18,999 nucleotides of DNA, from assembly GCA_910584085.1 (NCBI GenBank), contig CAJTZY010000005.1, positions 68,919 through 87,917 on the forward strand. Reading direction: 5' to 3'. Of the stretch, positions 1 through 7,914 are shown piece after piece; the first letter of the stretch is position 1; every line of letters starts with the position of its first letter. A program made the translations under genes and the position numbers. The stretch comes from an uncultured Bacilli bacterium (GTDB lineage Bacteria > Bacillota_I > Bacilli_A > RF39 > UBA660). A model generated the notes under the pieces. That model was not told the origin of the DNA. It worked only from the letters and a program-made list of their open reading frames with translations, and did not search any database.

Positions 1-1
1 T

Positions 2-91
2 CTTTGTTTTTTATATGGTAGATTAGCACATGAAAATTATATTAAATATTCAAGTAAGGAATATAATGAGCATAGAGAAAAAATATATTAA
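2..91 (+). CDS. C-terminal tail of an unidentified upstream gene (partial)
   Basis: An open frame enters from the left edge and ends at TAA (89-91), giving about 29 residues. It begins with a hydrophobic patch (LCFLYG) and continues into a charged tail ending HREKIY. This could be the last membrane segment and cytoplasmic tail of a membrane protein, but too little is present to name a family. It ends 44 bp before uvrC, and uvrC has its own -10 element in that gap, so the two need not share a transcript. It could also be a chance open frame. Confidence 0.4.
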   Translation, partial: LCFLYGRLAHENYIKYSSKEYNEHREKIY

Positions 92-111
92 TTTACTTAT
101 TAAAATATAAA

Positions 112-120
112 TGGTATAAT
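112..120 (+). promoter_or_regulatory. Extended -10 promoter element for uvrC
   Basis: TGG followed by TATAAT (115-120) forms a TGn-TATAAT extended -10 element 15 bp before the uvrC ATG. An AGGTG ribosome binding site (126-130) lies between. No good -35 box is visible, which is acceptable for an extended -10 promoter. Confidence 0.55.
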
Positions 121-135
121 ATTTTAGGTGATAGC

Positions 136-1908
136 ATGAATCAGGCACTTAAAGATAAACTATTATTACTACCAATGCAGCCAGGATGTTACCTTATGAA
201 AAATAAAGATGGTATTATAATATACGTTGGTAAAGCTAAGAAATTGAAAAACAGAGTTAATTCATATTTTAGAGGTAAACATTATGGTAAAACAGCAAAA
301 CTTGTTAGTGAAATAGTAGATTTTGAATATATAGTAGTAAATAGTGAAATAGAATCACTAATACTTGAAATAAATTTAATAAAAAAATATGATCCAAAAT
401 ATAATATACTTTTAAGAGATGATAAGAGTTATCCATATATAGAACTTACTGATGACGAGGTTCCAACATTAAAGGTAATAAGAAATATAAATAGAAAAAG
501 AAAAGCTAAATATTTATATGGTCCATATCCAAATGTAACAGCTGCTAGAAATACAGTAAATTTACTAAATAGAATATACCCGCTTAGAAAATGCAATACA
601 TATGAAAAAAGACCATGCTTATACTTTCATATAGGAGAATGCATGGGTTATTGTGCCCATAATATAGAAAAGTCTAAAATAATTGAAATGAAAACTGAAA
701 TAATAAAATTTCTTAAGGGAGATCACAGTATTGTTACAAATAAGTTAAAAGAAAAAATGCAGTATGAAAGTTCTTTATTACATTTTGAAAAAGCAAAAGA
801 ATATAAAGAACTATTAGATTACATTAATATAACTTTAACAAATCAAGAGGTAGAACTTAAAGATAATGTAGATAGAGATATTTTTGGGTTTTACTTTGAT
901 AAGGGTTATTTAAGTATACAAGTATTTTTTATTAGGAGTTCTAAAATAGTTGAAAGAAAGTCTAAAATATTTGATATAGTAGATAGTGTTGAAGAAGAAC
1001 TTACAAGATACATTGCTAGATTTTATACTAGTTTAAATAAACCTAAAGAAATACTAGTGCCAAATATAGTAGATGAAAAAATACTAAGTGAATATCTAGA
1101 ATTGAATGTAAGAAAACCGGTTAAGGGTGAAAAATTAAAATTAGTTAATATGGCATGTGATAATGCGAAAATATCACTTAATGAAAAATTTGAACTTATA
1201 AAAAAAGATGAAGAAAAGACAATAGGTGCTTGTGAAGAATTAAGGGATATATTAAAATTAGAAAAATTATCTAGAATAGAAATATTTGATAATGCTCACC
1301 TTTTTGGAACATATAATGTATCTGGAATGGTTGTATTTATTGATGGCAAACCAAGTAAAAATAATTATAGAAAATTTAAAATAAGTATAGATACTAATGA
1401 TGATTATGGAACCATGAGGGAAGTTATATATAGAAGATATTTTAGAGTATTAAAAGATAATCTTGAAAAACCAGATTTAATAATAGTAGATGGTGGTATT
1501 GGGCAAATCAATGTTGCACGTGATGTTATAAATAGTTTATGTTTAGATATTCCTGTTGTTGGACTTAAAAAAGATGATAAGCATGCAACAAGTGCGCTAC
1601 TCGCACATACTCCTATAGAGGAAGTGGAAATAAATAAAAGGAGTAATTTATTTTATTTACTTGAAAGGATGCAAGATGAAGTACATGAATTTACAATAAA
1701 TTACCACAAACAAATAAGAAGTAAGGGCTCACTTTCTAGTATTTTAGATAATGTAGAAGGTATTGGAGATAAAAGAAAAAAAGAACTTTTAAAAAAATAT
1801 AAAACTATAAGTAAAATGAGTGAGGCAACGATTTTAGAACTTTCAGATATTTTACCTTCATTAGTCGCACAAAATTTGTATAACTTTTTGAAAGAATATA
1901 AACAGTAA
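136..1908 (+). CDS. uvrC: UvrABC excinuclease subunit C
   Basis: UvrC makes both incisions around DNA lesions in nucleotide excision repair, after UvrA and UvrB have located the damage. The 590-aa length is normal for the family. The N-terminal GIY-YIG nuclease domain runs from about residue 16 (GCYLMKNKDG, then IYVGKAK and the N-R-V-N-SYF motif). Four cysteines at 153, 161, 169 and 173 match the conserved cluster region. A UVR motif that contacts UvrB lies near 205-235. The RNase H-like second nuclease domain is seen from FDNAHLFG (384-391) through VDGGIGQ (451-457) to the DEVHEFTINYH segment (514-524). Helix-hairpin-helix motifs fill 530-590. The ATG at 136 follows an AGGTG site. The gene appears monocistronic, since a hairpin terminator follows it. 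Identification is firm. Confidence 0.97.
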   Translation: MNQALKDKLLLLPMQPGCYLMKNKDGIIIYVGKAKKLKNRVNSYFRGKHYGKTAKLVSEIVDFEYIVVNSEIESLILEINLIKKYDPKYNILLRDDKSYPYIELTDDEVPTLKVIRNINRKRKAKYLYGPYPNVTAARNTVNLLNRIYPLRKCNTYEKRPCLYFHIGECMGYCAHNIEKSKIIEMKTEIIKFLKGDHSIVTNKLKEKMQYESSLLHFEKAKEYKELLDYINITLTNQEVELKDNVDRDIFGFYFDKGYLSIQVFFIRSSKIVERKSKIFDIVDSVEEELTRYIARFYTSLNKPKEILVPNIVDEKILSEYLELNVRKPVKGEKLKLVNMACDNAKISLNEKFELIKKDEEKTIGACEELRDILKLEKLSRIEIFDNAHLFGTYNVSGMVVFIDGKPSKNNYRKFKISIDTNDDYGTMREVIYRRYFRVLKDNLEKPDLIIVDGGIGQINVARDVINSLCLDIPVVGLKKDDKHATSALLAHTPIEEVEINKRSNLFYLLERMQDEVHEFTINYHKQIRSKGSLSSILDNVEGIGDKRKKELLKKYKTISKMSEATILELSDILPSLVAQNLYNFLKEYKQ

Positions 1909-1944
1909 TATTAAGTAACAATATTTTCATATAAAATAATACTT

Positions 1945-1971
1945 AAGAAGTCAAAAAGTGATTTCTTTTTT
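1945..1971 (+). terminator. Rho-independent terminator after uvrC
   Basis: A 9-bp stem (1945-1953 with 1959-1967, one G-T wobble) encloses a 5-nt loop and runs directly into a T tract (1966-1971). It ends 37 bp after the uvrC stop and just before the proS promoter, so it separates the two transcripts. Confidence 0.8.
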
Positions 1972-1981
1972 ATATAATTTT

Positions 1982-1990
1982 TGATATAAT
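1982..1990 (+). promoter_or_regulatory. Extended -10 promoter element for proS-frr
   Basis: TGA followed by TATAAT (1985-1990) lies 18 bp before the proS ATG, with GAGGAG (1995-2000) as ribosome binding site. The sequence upstream is the uvrC terminator T tract, so no conventional -35 box is available. Confidence 0.5.
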
Positions 1991-2008
1991 TATTGAGGAG
2001 TTGATTTT

Positions 2009-3700
2009 ATGAAACTTAGTAATTCATTTTTTTATACATTAAGGGAAGATGTAAAGGATGAAGAGTCTACTAGCGGAAATTTACTAGTTAAATCAGGAAT
2101 GATAAAAAAAACTAGTAATGGTATTTATACATTTATGCCACTTGGACTTAAAGTATTGCAAAATATAGAAGAAATAGTTAGAGAAGAAATGAATATGGCA
2201 GGTGCTCAGGAATTAAAAATGCCACAGCTTTTACCACAAGATGTTTTTGAGGCAAGTGGGAGACTGAATAATTTTGGGGCAAGTATGTTTAAATTAAATG
2301 ATAGATATTCTAGACCACTCGCACTGGGACCAACACATGAAGAATTATTTGCAATTGCAGCTGGACAAATGATTAGAAGTTATAAAGATATGCCTTTTAA
2401 TCTATATCAGATTGGAAATAAATATAGGGATGAAGTTAGACCAAGATTAGGACTTATACGTGTTAGGGAATTTATTATGAAAGATGCATATAGTTTTGAT
2501 AAAGATTTAGAAGGATTAGATGAGGCCTATAATAAAATGTTTGTTGCATACAATAATATATTTAATAGAGTAGGATTAAAATATAAAATAGTAAAAGCTG
2601 ATACTGGAGTTATGGGAGGATTTTTATCAGAAGAGTTTCAAGCACTTACAGATACTGGAGAAGATATTTTAGTTTTATGTGATAAATGTGATTATTCTTC
2701 TAATATAGAAATATCAGAATGTAAAACTTTAGATAGTGCTGAAGAGGAGAAAAAATTAGAACTTGTAGAAACATTAAATTGTAAATCTATTGATGAAGTA
2801 TGTGAATACCTAAAAATTGATAAAAAACATACTGTAAAGGCACTCCTTATGAATGTTAATGAAGAACTTGTAATATTCTTTATTAGAGGAGATAGGGAAT
2901 TAAACGAGTCTAAAGTATGTAAATTACTTAAAGTTAGTGAGATAAATTTTGCTAATGATGAATTAATTAGTTCATCAAATGCAGTTCCAGGCTTTACTGG
3001 ACCAATTGGTTTAAATTGTAAAGTAGTTATTGATGAAGAAATACTTCATATGAAAAATTTCTGTTGTGGAGCAAATAAAGAGAATTATCACTATATTAAT
3101 GCAAATGTTAGTGATATTAAATATGATATAGTAGGTGATATTAAACAAGTTGTTGTTGGGGATATATGTCCTAAATGTGGTGGTAAATTATATTTCACAA
3201 AAGGAATAGAAGTTGGTAATTTATTTAAATTAGGAACAAAATATTGTGAATCATTAAATATAAGTTATTTAGATCAAAATAATAAAATAAATTATCCATA
3301 TATGGGATGTTATGGTATAGGAATTCCTAGAACAATGGCTAGTGTAGTGGAACAATCTAATGATGAAAAAGGAATTATATGGCCTATGTCAATCGCACCA
3401 TTTAAAGTATCAATAGTAGTAGTTTCAACAAAAGATGAAAAGCAAATGGAAATAGCAAATAATTTATATGAAAAATTAACTAAACTTGGAATAGATACTA
3501 TTTTAGATGATAGAGATGAGAGAATTGGTGTTAAATTTAATGATATGGATTTAATTGGTATTCCAATAAGAATTACAGTTGGTAAAAAGATTATTGATAA
3601 TCAAGTTGAATTAAAATTAAGAAATAAAATTGATAATGAACTTGTAGAAATAGATAATATTATAGATGAAGTATTAGATATAATAAAGAAAAATAATTAA
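2009..3700 (+). CDS. proS: Prolyl-tRNA synthetase, bacterial type with editing domain
   Basis: This class II synthetase charges tRNA-Pro with proline. The 563-aa length fits the bacterial form that carries an inserted editing domain. Motif 2 lies at RPRLGLIRVREF (144-155), following the GPTHEE segment (107-112). Motif 3 is GCYGIGIPR (433-441). The insertion runs from about 222 to 390. It contains the TVKALL segment with Lys277, the position associated with hydrolysis of misacylated Ala-tRNA-Pro, and a CCGAN segment near 352. CxxC pairs at 224/227 and 387/390 flank the insertion, as is usual in this family. The anticodon-binding domain fills about 462-563. The ATG is set by GAGGAG 8 nt upstream. 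frr follows after 19 bp with no terminator, so the two are probably cotranscribed. Confidence 0.97.
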   Translation: MKLSNSFFYTLREDVKDEESTSGNLLVKSGMIKKTSNGIYTFMPLGLKVLQNIEEIVREEMNMAGAQELKMPQLLPQDVFEASGRLNNFGASMFKLNDRYSRPLALGPTHEELFAIAAGQMIRSYKDMPFNLYQIGNKYRDEVRPRLGLIRVREFIMKDAYSFDKDLEGLDEAYNKMFVAYNNIFNRVGLKYKIVKADTGVMGGFLSEEFQALTDTGEDILVLCDKCDYSSNIEISECKTLDSAEEEKKLELVETLNCKSIDEVCEYLKIDKKHTVKALLMNVNEELVIFFIRGDRELNESKVCKLLKVSEINFANDELISSSNAVPGFTGPIGLNCKVVIDEEILHMKNFCCGANKENYHYINANVSDIKYDIVGDIKQVVVGDICPKCGGKLYFTKGIEVGNLFKLGTKYCESLNISYLDQNNKINYPYMGCYGIGIPRTMASVVEQSNDEKGIIWPMSIAPFKVSIVVVSTKDEKQMEIANNLYEKLTKLGIDTILDDRDERIGVKFNDMDLIGIPIRITVGKKIIDNQVELKLRNKIDNELVEIDNIIDEVLDIIKKNN

Positions 3701-3719
3701 GTATATAGGAGTTGATGAT

Positions 3720-4262
3720 ATGGAAAATATATTAATGCAAGCAGAAATGGAAATGGAAACTGCAATTGAAAATATGGAGAAAAGATTTACAAGTATTCGT
3801 GCTGGACGTGCTAATCCTCAAATGTTAGATGGAATCATGATTGATTATTATGGTTCACCTACACCTTTAAAAAGTCTTGCAACAATTAGTGTACCTGAGG
3901 CAAGACAATTATGTATTAAGCCTTTTGATAGAAGTAGCATTGGAACTATTGAAAAGGCAATATATGAATCAAATATAGGAATTACTCCTAATAATAATGG
4001 AGAAATGATTATATTAAATATTCCAGCACTCACAGAGGAAACAAGAAGAAATTATGTTAAACAAGCTAAGGAATATGCTGAGGATTGCAAAATAGTTTTA
4101 AGAAATATTAGACAAGATGCTAATAACGATATTAAAAAACTTGAAATATCTGAAGATGATATAAAGAGTGGTCAAGATGATGTTCAAGAATTAATAAATA
4201 AATATAATAAAATAGTAGATGAAAAATTTAAAGTAAAAGAAACAGAACTTATGTCTGTATAA
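3720..4262 (+). CDS. frr: Ribosome recycling factor
   Basis: This cytoplasmic factor works with EF-G to split the post-termination ribosome so its subunits can be reused. At 180 aa it is close to the usual 185. Family signatures include the SIRAGRANPQMLDGI segment (27-41) and YYGSPTPL (43-50). The IKPFDRSS and EKAIYESNIGITPNNNG region follows near 86-113, then LTEETRR in the long helix of domain I. An AGGAG site (3708-3712) supports the start. Only proS is a housekeeping neighbour; the pyrH/tsf/uppS genes that often surround frr are absent here. Its last 22 codons (4193-4260) are repeated almost exactly at 6150-6217, suggesting that something integrated at this 3' end. Confidence 0.97.
   Translation: MENILMQAEMEMETAIENMEKRFTSIRAGRANPQMLDGIMIDYYGSPTPLKSLATISVPEARQLCIKPFDRSSIGTIEKAIYESNIGITPNNNGEMIILNIPALTEETRRNYVKQAKEYAEDCKIVLRNIRQDANNDIKKLEISEDDIKSGQDDVQELINKYNKIVDEKFKVKETELMSV
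4193..4260 (+). repeat. Direct repeat, copy 1: 3' end of frr (att-like)
   Basis: These 68 bp form the coding 3' end of frr up to, but not including, the last two bases of the TAA stop. They match 6150-6217 at 67 of 68 positions. The only difference is 4247 (A) against 6204 (G), a synonymous GAA/GAG change. Identity ends abruptly on both sides. The pattern resembles attL/attR repeats of an element that integrates in a gene's 3' end and keeps the gene intact. Confidence 0.85.
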
Positions 4263-4285
4263 AATAAAAATAGGAGGTTTTAAGT

Positions 4286-4747
4286 ATGACATATAATAAA
4301 AAAGTATTTAATGAACAGGTAAAATTTTTAAAAAGTTTAGCTAAAAAATTAAAGTTGGATAATTATGATTGTTTAGGTGAATACTTAATTCATTGCACAG
4401 ATGAAACAAAAATTGATTTTTTAAATAAACAATTAATTAAATGGATAAATGATGGGAAATTAACTAATTGGTTGGCAGATGAAGTAGAAGAAAAATCTAT
4501 CAATCAAGTAGAAAATCTTATTAATATTAATTATTTTTGGGATTGCTATTGTAATGAATTAAATGCTAGAAGTAGGAGTGAATATATTGCAGTTCCATCT
4601 AATTTTTCCGATAGTGAAGTAAAAAAACTTAAATTGATGAAACGCCATTGTTTTGGAAATTCTATTTGTGATTTTCATGAATCAAACGATGAAGACGATG
4701 ATGGTTCAACTGTATTTGCATATACAGATACAAGAAGATATATGTAA
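4286..4747 (+). CDS. Uncharacterised 153-aa protein in the frr-linked island
   Basis: I do not recognise this protein. It is soluble, with no signal peptide or membrane segment, lysine-rich at the N terminus and very acidic near the C terminus (ESNDEDDDGS). The first 65 residues look helical (KKVFNEQVKFLKSLAKKLKL), followed by a tryptophan-containing middle part (WINDGKLTNWLADEVEE). Five cysteines occur, two of them as CxC (WDCYCNE), with no clear metal-binding arrangement. A strong AGGAGG site (4272-4277) lies 8 nt before the ATG, so it is probably expressed. It starts 23 bp after frr and could be read from the proS-frr transcript. It lies inside the segment bracketed by the frr-end repeats, so it is probably cargo of an integrated element. 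Confidence 0.75.
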   Translation: MTYNKKVFNEQVKFLKSLAKKLKLDNYDCLGEYLIHCTDETKIDFLNKQLIKWINDGKLTNWLADEVEEKSINQVENLININYFWDCYCNELNARSRSEYIAVPSNFSDSEVKKLKLMKRHCFGNSICDFHESNDEDDDGSTVFAYTDTRRYM

Positions 4748-4761
4748 CTAATAAATAAAAT

Positions 4762-4790
4762 TTTATTGTCCACTTTATTGTCCACTTTAT
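4762..4790 (+). repeat. 12-bp tandem repeat (2.4 copies) upstream of the AlbA_2 gene
   Basis: The unit TTTATTGTCCAC occurs at 4762-4773 and 4774-4785, followed by TTTAT (4786-4790). It lies just upstream of the probable promoter of the AlbA_2/ATPase gene and is the most GC-rich part of this intergenic gap. Tandem sites of this size one helical turn apart are typical of cooperative regulator binding, so an operator is a reasonable reading, but no binding protein is shown. Confidence 0.7.
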
Positions 4791-4814
4791 AGTTATTAAT
4801 TAATAAATTTGTAG

Positions 4815-4820
4815 TATACT
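4815..4820 (+). promoter_or_regulatory. Possible -10 element (TATACT) of the AlbA_2 gene
   Basis: TATACT lies 20 bp before the ATG at 4841 and just upstream of an AAGGAG ribosome binding site (4826-4831). The -35 region at the right distance (4792-4797, GTTATT) is a poor match, so any promoter here may depend on an activator. The 12-bp tandem repeat lies directly upstream. Confidence 0.35.
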
Positions 4821-4840
4821 AATATAAGGAGTTGATATCA

Positions 4841-6158
4841 ATGCTTGATAGACAAGAGGATTCAAGAACAGAGTTTAAAGAAGTATTAAATGAAAAACTA
4901 GAAAAAGAAATTGTTGGATTTTTGACTTCTAATGGTGGAGATTTATATATTGGTATAGCAGATAATGGTAAAATAGTAGGAATTGATTCTGATATAGATA
5001 AATTGCAGTTGGAAATTAAAGATAGAATAAAATATAATATAATATTCAACCAACTACATTAGGGTTATTTGATATAGATGTAGAACAATACGAAGGTAAA
5101 AAAGTATTACACATTACAATTGCTAGTGGATTAGAAAAACCATATTATTTAAAGAAAAAGGGAATGACACCAGAAGGATGTTTTATTAGAGTTGGGAGCG
5201 CCTGTGAGCCACTTAGTAGTAAACAAATAGAGGAACTATATACAAAACGAACTAAAAATTCATTAAAGAATATAGTTTCTCCAACACAAGATTTATCATT
5301 TTCACAACTTAAAATATATTATGAAGAAAAGAAATATCCGATGAACGATAACTTTTTAAGGCAACTAGATTTATATACACCAGAAGGTAAATTTAACTAT
5401 GTTGCTTATTTACTATCAGATAATAATAGTGTGTCGATTAAGGTAGCAACCTATTCTGGTAATGATGCATATGACTTAATAGAAAATGGAGAATATGGAA
5501 GATGCTCATTAATTAAAGCAACTAAGACAGTTATAGATAAATTTGATTTTATAAATAGAACTTATTCAAAAATAACTGGGGATGCGGAGCGAAAAGAACT
5601 AAAAATGTTTGATAGAACTGCTATTAGGGAAGCAATTGTTAATGCAATTGTTCATAATAAATGGCAACTTGAAAATCCGCCTAAGTTTGAAATATTTAAT
5701 GATCATATTTCTATAACTTCAATAGGCGGTTTGCCAAATAATATTACTGAAGAAGAATTTTTAAGATGGTATTCATTCCCAAGAAATCCCGAACTCATGA
5801 GAGTATTTAAAAATTTAGATTTAGTTGAACAATTAGGGACTGGAATAATTAGAATTTTAAAAGTTTATGATAAAAGTGTATATGAATTTAGCGATAATTT
5901 TATAAGAGTAAATTTAAAATTTAACGATTCAAAAATTATATCTAATGATGATAATAATTTTCAAATTAAATTAAATCAAACTAGTTCCTCTATATTAGAA
6001 TTAATTAAGAATGATAAATATATAACACAAAACAAATGATGGAAAAATTAAAACTGGCAAGAACATCTATTACAAATAATATAAATAGTTTAAAGAAAAT
6101 TGGAATTTTGGAGAGAGTAGGATCTAATAAAACGGGGTATTGGAAAATAAATAAATAA
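4841..6158 (+). pseudogene. AlbA_2 / HATPase_c_4 transcriptional-regulator-like protein, broken by two frameshifts
   Basis: Three frames together read as one protein of the COG2865 type, often annotated as a putative DNA-binding or RecG-like ATP-binding protein. An N-terminal AlbA_2 domain (EDSRTEFKEVL, then GGDLYIGIADNGKIVG) is followed by a C-terminal GHKL-like ATPase segment (DRTAIREAIVNAIVH, then GLPNNITEEEF, RNPELMRVF and LVEQLGTGI). A winged-helix end follows (MMEKLKLARTSITNNINSL). The first shift is at 5033-5042, where TATAA is present twice in tandem; removing one copy restores K-Y-N-I-Q-P. The second is near 6029-6036, where one A is missing from an A-rich run. Undoing both changes gives exactly 438 codons including the stop. 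The ATG at 4841 follows AAGGAG with good spacing. The stop codon (6156-6158) lies inside the second frr-end repeat. Confidence 0.85.
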
Positions 6159-6217
6159 ATATAATAAAATAGTAGATGAAAAATTTAAAGTAAAAGAAAC
6201 AGAGCTTATGTCTGTAT
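6150..6217 (+). repeat. Direct repeat, copy 2: duplicated 3' end of frr (att-like)
   Basis: This matches 4193-4260 with one synonymous difference. It still encodes the C-terminal residues of ribosome recycling factor (NKYNKIVDEKF to ELMSV) but ends in TGA instead of TAA. No frr start or body precedes it; instead it abuts the end of the AlbA_2 pseudogene. It is best read as the distal junction of an insertion, or as the original chromosomal end of frr. Confidence 0.85.
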
Positions 6218-6264
6218 GATTTGATTAAACAATAAAAAACTAAATTGTTATAAAAGAAGAAAAA

Positions 6265-6840
6265 ATGAATGTAGTAAAAATTAAAAATGAATTAATAAGA
6301 CAAAAAGAAATGAAATTTAAGGATAATATATATCATTATTCGCAAGTAAATTTTTCTTATAATTCTAATAAAATCGATGGTAGTAGATTAACTAGTGATC
6401 AAACCGAGGCTATATTTGATACTTCTTCTTTTATTTCAAAGAATAATGACTTAATAAAATTAGATGATTCAATTAAATCTAAGAATCATTTTAAATTATT
6501 TGATTATATGTTAGATAATGTTAATAATAAACTGTCTAAAGAAATGATTATAGAAATGAATAAAATATTGAAAAGAAATACTAGTGATGAGGAAAATCCT
6601 AGATATAATGTGGATGGATTTAAAATAGTTCCTAATATGATTGGGTTTATTAATGTTATTAATACAATACCTCCAGAAAAAGTAGAAGAGGAAATAGAAA
6701 AATTACTTAATGAGTATAATTCTAAAACCAATATTACATTAGAGGATATAATAGATTTTCACTATAAGTTTGAGTGTATTCATCCTTTTGGTAATGGGAA
6801 TGAATCCTTAGTAAAGAATAAATTAGTATTTTCTAATTAA
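6265..6840 (+). pseudogene. Fic-family protein truncated within the catalytic motif
   Basis: Fic proteins usually transfer AMP from ATP to target proteins. The 191-aa product keeps the N-terminal inhibitory helix motif, here SNKIDG (34-39) with Asp where Glu is usual. It also keeps the helical core and the start of the Fic loop (HPFGNGN, 173-179). The canonical motif is HPFx(D/E)GNGRxxR. Here the D/E position is Asn, and the sequence diverges right after N179 into an unrelated tail (ESLVKNKLVFSN) and a stop. The Gly-Arg that bind ATP phosphates and the rest of the Fic fold are missing, so AMP transfer is not expected. I found no continuation in another frame before rhuM. The ATG has only a weak AAGAAG site. 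It probably remains as debris of an earlier Fic-RhuM type locus. Confidence 0.75.
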
Positions 6841-6846
6841 TATAAT
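6841..6846 (+). promoter_or_regulatory. Possible -10 element upstream of the RhuM gene
   Basis: A consensus TATAAT directly follows the stop of the truncated Fic gene, 45 bp before the rhuM-like ATG. There is no clear -35 or TGn extension, so this is tentative. Confidence 0.3.
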
Positions 6847-6891
6847 GGTGATTAAATATGATTTATAGAAAATTATTCGGGAGGTGAAGGA

Positions 6892-7914
6892 ATGCAAACG
6901 TTGCAAATAAGAAATTCAACAGCAGAATTTTTAATTTTTACAAAACAAAATAAAGAGAAAACAATTGAAGTAATAGTAGATGATGAATCAGTTTGGCTTA
7001 GCCAAAAACTAATAGCTGAACTTTTTGATACATCTAGAAATAATATTACAATGCATTTAAATAATATTTTAGAACACGAATTAGATAGAAGTTCAGTATG
7101 TAAGGATTTCTTACATACTGCCAAAGATGGAAAGAATTATAAAACTAAATACTATAATTTGGATGCCATTATTTCAGTTGGTTTTAAAGTTAATAGTAAA
7201 AGAGCAATAGAATTTAGATTGTGGGCAATTAATGTATTAAAACAATACTCTATTAAAGGATATGCTTTAGATAAAGAAAGACTTAAAAATGGAACTTTTT
7301 TAAATGAAAATTATTTTGATGAATTACTTCAAGAGATTAGGGAAATTAGAATAAGCGAAAGAAATTTTTATCAAAAAATTACTGATATTTATGCCACTAG
7401 TTTAGATTATAATGCTTCTTCACCAATAACAAAAGAGTTTTTTAAAACAGTCCAAAATAAGATGCATTATGCCACACATGGTAATACTGCTGCAGAAGTT
7501 ATAGTAGAAAGAGCAAATCATAAAAAAGAACATATGGGACTTACTAATTGGAAAAATTCTCCAAATGGTAAAATAATGGAAGCTGATGTTATTATTGCTA
7601 AAAACTATTTAACTAAGGAGGAACTTAAGTCCTTAGAAAGAATTGTTACAATGTATTTAGATTATGCAGAAGATCAGGCTGAAAGACATATTCCAATGAC
7701 TATGGAAGATTGGAAAAAAAGATTAGACGTATTTTTACAATTCAATGAAAGAGAAGTATTAGATAATCCTGGAAAAGTTTCTCACAAAGTTGCAGAAAGT
7801 TTTGCTTTATCAGAGTTTGAAAAATACAGAATTATACAAGATAAATTGTTTGAATCTGATTTTGATAAATTTATAATTGAAATGAAAAGTGAAAATATTG
7901 ATGAGAAAAGTTAA
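6892..7914 (+). CDS. RhuM-family protein
   Basis: This 340-aa protein matches the RhuM (Virulence_RhuM) family, named from a Salmonella pathogenicity-island gene; its molecular role is unsettled. Recognisable pieces are a helix-turn-helix-like N-terminal part (VWLSQKLIAELFDTSRNNIT, about 33-52), then a GKNYKTKYYNLDAIISVGFKV block. The family core follows (RAIEFRLWAINVLKQYSIKGYALDKERL), with the C-terminal segment MHYATHGNTAAEVIVERANHKKEHMGL. The length is typical and the frame intact. The start is firmly set by GGGAGGTGA just upstream (6880-6888). Its 3' end overlaps the next gene by 1 nt, so the two are probably translated together. RhuM genes are frequent in mobile and defence-like regions and sometimes accompany Fic/Doc genes, which fits the Fic remnant upstream. 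A DNA-binding regulator or toxin-system component is possible. Confidence 0.9.
   Translation: MQTLQIRNSTAEFLIFTKQNKEKTIEVIVDDESVWLSQKLIAELFDTSRNNITMHLNNILEHELDRSSVCKDFLHTAKDGKNYKTKYYNLDAIISVGFKVNSKRAIEFRLWAINVLKQYSIKGYALDKERLKNGTFLNENYFDELLQEIREIRISERNFYQKITDIYATSLDYNASSPITKEFFKTVQNKMHYATHGNTAAEVIVERANHKKEHMGLTNWKNSPNGKIMEADVIIAKNYLTKEELKSLERIVTMYLDYAEDQAERHIPMTMEDWKKRLDVFLQFNEREVLDNPGKVSHKVAESFALSEFEKYRIIQDKLFESDFDKFIIEMKSENIDEKS

Noticed and set aside
3848..4033. Antisense open frames, for example opposite frr, and others opposite proS-like, kinase and LRR genes
   Set aside because: They lie fully within well-identified genes on the + strand, have low-complexity hydrophobic translations and no ribosome binding sites.
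4769..4790. The tandem GTCCAC repeats as the start of a CRISPR array
   Set aside because: The copies are directly adjacent with no spacers, the unit is only 12 bp, and no cas genes are present.
6228..6252. AACAAT/ATTGTT inverted repeat between the second frr-end repeat and the Fic stub as a terminator
   Set aside because: Only six A/T-rich pairs and no T tract after it.
6858..6887. Nine-codon open frame (MIYRKLFGR) ending at the rhuM ribosome binding site, a possible leader peptide
   Set aside because: Too short to distinguish from chance, and there is no attenuator hairpin around it.
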